Source: Sulfurovum sp.
Lineage (GTDB): Bacteria > Campylobacterota > Campylobacteria > Campylobacterales > Sulfurovaceae
Direction: 5' to 3'
Length of the DNA: 16,296 nucleotides
Assembly: GCA_022729615.1 (NCBI GenBank)
Contig: DZAQ01000004.1
Coordinates: 14,664-30,959 of the forward strand
Of the stretch, positions 13,362 through 16,296 are shown in pieces (positions within the stretch are counted from its first letter, which is position 1; every line of letters starts with the position of its first letter). The notes beneath the pieces were generated by a model. The model did no database searches, was not told the origin of the DNA, and saw only the letters and a list, made by a program, of their open reading frames with translations. Made by a program: the position numbers and the translations under genes.

Positions 13362-14899
13362 TGTGGCGTTACTATTCGCCCCTGAGGCTTTGGCGCGTAT
13401 TTGCGTTGCTGCTGACACTTTTTTTGTTGATCAAAAGGCGGGATCGTTTTTTTCTTTTTCGCCCCCTCACACCCCAAAAACTCATCGAAACGATCACGAA
13501 ACTTGGCACTAGCTTTGTCAAATTGGCACAAGTGCTGGCGACTCGAAGCGACTTCTTCCCGCCCGACTACCTCAACGCGCTCAAAACACTTCATGACGAA
13601 CTGCCTCCCATGACAAACGATGCCATGCAGCGTGTTTTCCAAAAGGCTTTTGTCCAAAATCCCTTCTTGGATTTCGAAAACGAAGCGATCGCCTCGGCAT
13701 CCATAGGGCAAGTCCACAAGGCAACGCTGCAAGACGGTTCGGTTGTGGCAGTCAAGCTCAGACGCGAGGGGGTCGAGATGCGTGTACGGGCGGATATACA
13801 CATATTGGTACTCTTCAATGCGCTCTTTAGACCGCTCTTCTCGCACTATACCAAACACTCGGTAGAGGCGGTCATCGCTGAATTTTCCGATATGATCCTC
13901 AAAGAGGTCAGCCTCGATCAAGAGAGAAGCAATCTCGAGAAATTCTCCATCCAATATGCCGATCAGCCCATACGATTTCCAAAAGCATACGCAAAATACT
14001 CCGGTGACGATGCCCTTGTGATGAGCTATGAGGAGGGATTTCGATTTGATGACAAAGCGGCGATCGAGGCGCACTCCATCAAGATCGAGCCGCTTATCGA
14101 GATACTTGTGAATTTCTATACGGAGCAGATGCTTGTGCAGGGGTTTTTCCATGCTGATCCGCATCCGGGTAATCTCCTTATTGCCCCTGACGGCAAACTC
14201 GTACTTCTCGATTTTGGGATGCTCAAACGCATTCCCAACGAGACGCGTATCGCCATTATAGAGCTGATCAAAAATGCTCACGATCGAAACTTTGAAGGGT
14301 ATGTCAGAGCCTGCAAAAAGCTAGGCATCGTAGTCTATGAGGCGCCGGCAAATGAGGTGGCGGAGTTTGCGGAACAGATGTTTGAAATCTTCGAGAATGA
14401 TTCGCTCAATAGCACTACGATGCAGGATTTGGCGTTCGACCTTCTCGGCAAAACACGCAATCTCCCCTTCAAACTCCCCCAAGAGGCGATCTATATCCTT
14501 CGGGCAAGCGCTATCATAGAGGGTCTTGGGACAACCTATATCGAAAATTTCAATGGTATCAAAGATATTTTGCCGATCCTCCAAAAAAACATCCCCAGAG
14601 CGCTCGGTCTCCAAGACGGGATCCTAGGGACACTTATCAAAGAGCTCAAAATGGTTCCGACAGATCTCATGGCATTCCGATCTCTTATCCGCCGAGCCAA
14701 TGAAGGGGAGCTGGCAGTAGAGCTCTCCAAAGCTCAGCTTGCCTCACTCCAAAAATCCCTCCATGACTCGCTCTTGCCGCTCATCACCGGTTTTATACTG
14801 CTTTTTGGCGCCCTCTTTGCGCTCTTTTTGGACAGAGAAAACACGCTTATCGCAACGCTTCTTTTTGCAATTGGTACAGCGCGGCTGCTCTTTCGGTGA
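13361..14899 (+). CDS. ABC1/UbiB-family atypical kinase-like protein
   Basis: This 512-aa member of the ABC1/ADCK/UbiB family consists of atypical protein-kinase-like ATPases at membranes that support quinone or other isoprenoid-lipid metabolism. Seen: a short hydrophobic N-terminal stretch (about 11-24); the family's KxGQ region as FVKLAQVLATRSDFFP, with K54 and Q57 but alanine instead of the usual glycine at 56; the Ala-rich loop ASASIGQVH at 111-119; VAVKL with K132; FFHADPHPGN at 262-271 with D266 and N271; and LLDFGML with D284. Two C-terminal membrane helices (about 470-512, ITGFILLFGALFALFL then LIATLLFAIGTARLLF) are typical of UbiB. Campylobacterota make menaquinone by the futalosine route, so a ubiquinone role is doubtful and no symbol is given. 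It is coupled to the phasin-like gene by TAATG and ends 9 bp before the convergent DUF4010 gene. Confidence 0.93.
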   Translation: MWRYYSPLRLWRVFALLLTLFLLIKRRDRFFLFRPLTPQKLIETITKLGTSFVKLAQVLATRSDFFPPDYLNALKTLHDELPPMTNDAMQRVFQKAFVQNPFLDFENEAIASASIGQVHKATLQDGSVVAVKLRREGVEMRVRADIHILVLFNALFRPLFSHYTKHSVEAVIAEFSDMILKEVSLDQERSNLEKFSIQYADQPIRFPKAYAKYSGDDALVMSYEEGFRFDDKAAIEAHSIKIEPLIEILVNFYTEQMLVQGFFHADPHPGNLLIAPDGKLVLLDFGMLKRIPNETRIAIIELIKNAHDRNFEGYVRACKKLGIVVYEAPANEVAEFAEQMFEIFENDSLNSTTMQDLAFDLLGKTRNLPFKLPQEAIYILRASAIIEGLGTTYIENFNGIKDILPILQKNIPRALGLQDGILGTLIKELKMVPTDLMAFRSLIRRANEGELAVELSKAQLASLQKSLHDSLLPLITGFILLFGALFALFLDRENTLIATLLFAIGTARLLFR

Positions 14900-14908
14900 C
14901 GGCTCAGA

Positions 14909-16186
14909 TCAGCTTAGCCAAAATACCAGACCCATCGCGCCGAGTGTCACTATGAAAAAACGAGCCATGATCCACCCCAAAGCGCTTCCCCCCATCCAAA
15001 AGACGATACCCAATTTCACCAGAGAATTGGTCACCGATGCGATCACGATCCCTTTTGCGGCGACCAAAATCGCGAGTCTCTTATCCTCCACGAGCTGCGA
15101 GAGCGAGAGCGTCACCGCATCCACATCGCTCACACCCGAAACAATCGAGACGAAATAGACACCCGCCTCCCCGAGATGATTTTGCACAATGCCTATCGCA
15201 CCATAGATGATCCCGAAAATCAAACCAAACTTTACCGCTTCACTCAGCTGCAAAGGATTGGTTTGGATCGAAGCGGTCTCTATGCCTATGCCCAATGCCA
15301 AAGAGCGCCGATAGAGCAGCGCCACGAAAGCAAGACCGCTCAAAGTCGCAGCCAGATAAGCGGGCAGAAGCAAAATTGCCATCTCCGGGTTGATGATATA
15401 GGTCTCCAACAGAACCCTCGCATACATCAGTGTCGATGCCATCGCGATTCCGGCTGCATAGCTATGGATCGCCGCTGTATCCGCAACCGAACGCCTTGAG
15501 AGCGAGACGGTTACTGCCGTCGAAGAGACCAATCCGCCAAAGAGTCCCGTCAAAAGCACGCCGCGTCTATTTCCGAGAATCTTGATCGCCACATAACCGA
15601 CAAAAGAGATCGCCGCCACGATGATCGCCATAAGCCACATTTTATAGAGGTTAAAGAGCCCATAAGGATCCACTGCTTTATCGGGCAAGATCGGCAAGAT
15701 CAAAAAGGTCATTGCAAGCAGCAGCACCGAAGCACTCAGATCAGAGGGGAGAATATGCTCTTCAATTTTTTGAAGCTTTGGCTTGAGTTCGAGGATCACG
15801 ATCATCAAAACACCCCCAAACACAGCATACTGCTCCAGTCTAAAGGCAACCATAATTCCCAGCAAATAGGTGACGATCATGGCGATCTGCGTCGTCATCC
15901 CCATCTTTTTGTGCAACGCTGCCTTGATATAGTACGAGAGCGTCACAAGCGCGATCAAAGCAACTCCGACCAACTCGATGATCAAGGGGATATATTGCGC
16001 CAGCCACCCCGAAATGAACCCCATAAACGCTATCAGAGCAAAAGTGCGCGATCCCGCCTGCAGCCCGACAAGAGCGCCATTCTCCGCTTGCTTATGATAC
16101 TGCGCCATCGTACGCTGCAATCCTATCGCGAAGCCAAGCACCACAGAGATAAGCAACGCTTTTATGAGTTCAAAATCCACATCCAT
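14909..16186 (-). CDS. MgtC/SapB-DUF4010 family membrane protein
   Basis: This 425-aa polytopic membrane protein has two parts. The N-terminal part is MgtC-like: LLISVVLGFAIGLQR at 11-25 and GLQAGSRTFALIAFMGF at 41-57, matching the family's GxxIGxxR...AGxRTF pattern. The C-terminal part is DUF4010-like, with GLFGGLVSSTAVTVSLSRRS at 214-233 and a later SGVSDVDAVTLSLSQL. About a dozen hydrophobic segments are visible. Function is unknown; MgtC itself acts in magnesium-limited growth and modulates ATP synthase in Salmonella, but that should not be transferred here. I chose ATG 16186, directly behind AAGGGAGGG; GTG 16180 (spacing 6) and TTG 16216 are alternatives. An extended -10 box lies about 31 nt upstream. 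The gene is monocistronic and convergent with the kinase gene. Confidence 0.88.
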   Translation of the reverse strand: MDVDFELIKALLISVVLGFAIGLQRTMAQYHKQAENGALVGLQAGSRTFALIAFMGFISGWLAQYIPLIIELVGVALIALVTLSYYIKAALHKKMGMTTQIAMIVTYLLGIMVAFRLEQYAVFGGVLMIVILELKPKLQKIEEHILPSDLSASVLLLAMTFLILPILPDKAVDPYGLFNLYKMWLMAIIVAAISFVGYVAIKILGNRRGVLLTGLFGGLVSSTAVTVSLSRRSVADTAAIHSYAAGIAMASTLMYARVLLETYIINPEMAILLLPAYLAATLSGLAFVALLYRRSLALGIGIETASIQTNPLQLSEAVKFGLIFGIIYGAIGIVQNHLGEAGVYFVSIVSGVSDVDAVTLSLSQLVEDKRLAILVAAKGIVIASVTNSLVKLGIVFWMGGSALGWIMARFFIVTLGAMGLVFWLS

Positions 16187-16195
16187 CCCTCCCTT
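16187..16195 (-). promoter_or_regulatory. Shine-Dalgarno of the DUF4010 gene
   Basis: AAGGGAGGG runs right up to ATG 16186 (AAGGG spaced 4 nt) and is 6 nt from GTG 16180. It rules against the far upstream TTG at 16216 but does not fully separate the first two starts. Confidence 0.55.
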
Positions 16196-16216
16196 TTTCG
16201 GGCAAAACCTTTTCAA

Positions 16217-16225
16217 ATTGTATCA
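16217..16225 (-). promoter_or_regulatory. Extended -10 promoter of the DUF4010 gene
   Basis: TGATACAAT on the minus strand is an extended -10 identical to that of rpmB. It lies about 30 nt before the chosen ATG. Confidence 0.5.
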
Positions 16226-16242
16226 CAAATGACGATATTTGC

Positions 16243-16296
16243 ATGATATTTCCACAATCCATCGGCAGACCCGTTATTCTAGGACTCGATCTCCCC
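16243..16296 (+). CDS. Possible start of a gene cut by the right edge
   Basis: An ATG opens an 18-codon open frame, MIFPQSIGRPVILGLDLP, that runs off the window. The residues look protein-like, and a divergent gene would fit the space upstream of the DUF4010 gene. There is no Shine-Dalgarno in the preceding 20 nt, and I do not recognise the family, so this is tentative. Confidence 0.3.
   Translation, partial: MIFPQSIGRPVILGLDLP

Noticed and set aside
13001..14281. A 426-codon open frame on the minus strand opposite the phasin-like and ABC1 kinase genes
   Set aside because: It lies opposite two genes with intact family motifs and good starts, has low-complexity Ser/Arg runs typical of antisense translation, and no recognisable motif.
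16187..16216. TTG start at 16216 for the DUF4010 protein
   Set aside because: It would translate through the Shine-Dalgarno and abut the -10 box; the added residues (MKRFCPKKGG) have no support.
1..16296. CRISPR array, IS element, tRNA or prophage genes
   Set aside because: No spaced direct repeats, transposase motifs, cloverleaf-like sequences or phage proteins were seen on reading both strands.

Overview
The window is a compact stretch of ordinary bacterial chromosome. It most likely comes from a member of the Campylobacterota (former Epsilonproteobacteria) of the Sulfurovum/Sulfuricurvum/Sulfurimonas kind. This is inferred from protein style: the KLAQ-type ABC1 kinase behind a phasin-like helix protein, an EI24-family membrane protein after a gamma-class carbonic anhydrase, an IHF-type TrpF loop, and rpmB beside rpe and a DnaQ-like exonuclease (a neighbourhood I recall from Campylobacter and Helicobacter). 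Promoters show strong TATAAT or TGnTAnAAT -10 boxes with weak -35 boxes, as is usual in that phylum. I see no rRNA, tRNA, insertion sequence, prophage, CRISPR array or toxin/defence cassette. No gene-free stretch exceeds 300 bases.

Layout from left to right. (1) A minus-strand group of a 72-aa coiled-coil protein, a 73-aa protein of unknown function and an aquaporin Z (1202 down to 4). (2) A divergent intergenic region with a uvrB promoter and a 10-bp palindrome. (3) A plus-strand run of uvrB, ppk1, a gamma carbonic anhydrase-like protein and an EI24/CysZ-like membrane protein (1361-6699); the last three are tightly packed and probably co-transcribed. (4) A minus-strand operon rpe-trpF-exonuclease (8739 down to 6666), whose 3' end overlaps the EI24 gene by 34 bp. 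(5) Divergent rpmB (ribosomal protein L28), followed by a long hairpin and a possible 31-codon micro-ORF or gene remnant. (6) argJ, ending in a 4-bp convergent overlap with (7) a minus-strand zinc/manganese-type ABC importer operon znuA-znuC-znuB. (8) Divergent from it, a phasin-like coiled-coil gene coupled to a UbiB/ABC1 kinase-like gene. (9) A convergent MgtC-DUF4010 membrane protein. The first codons of another gene may start at the right edge.

Functionally the region covers DNA repair and proofreading (uvrB, exonuclease), phosphate storage (ppk1), amino-acid biosynthesis (argJ, trpF), pentose phosphate/Calvin-type sugar conversion (rpe), translation (rpmB), water and metal transport (aqpZ, znuACB), and a putative isoprenoid-quinone or lipid-related kinase (ubiB-like). 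No clearly new multi-gene system is evident. The best candidates for a second look are the paired small proteins next to aqpZ, the coupled phasin-like/ABC1-kinase pair with a variant KxGQ motif, the micro-ORF upstream of argJ, and a palindromic operator candidate upstream of znuA.
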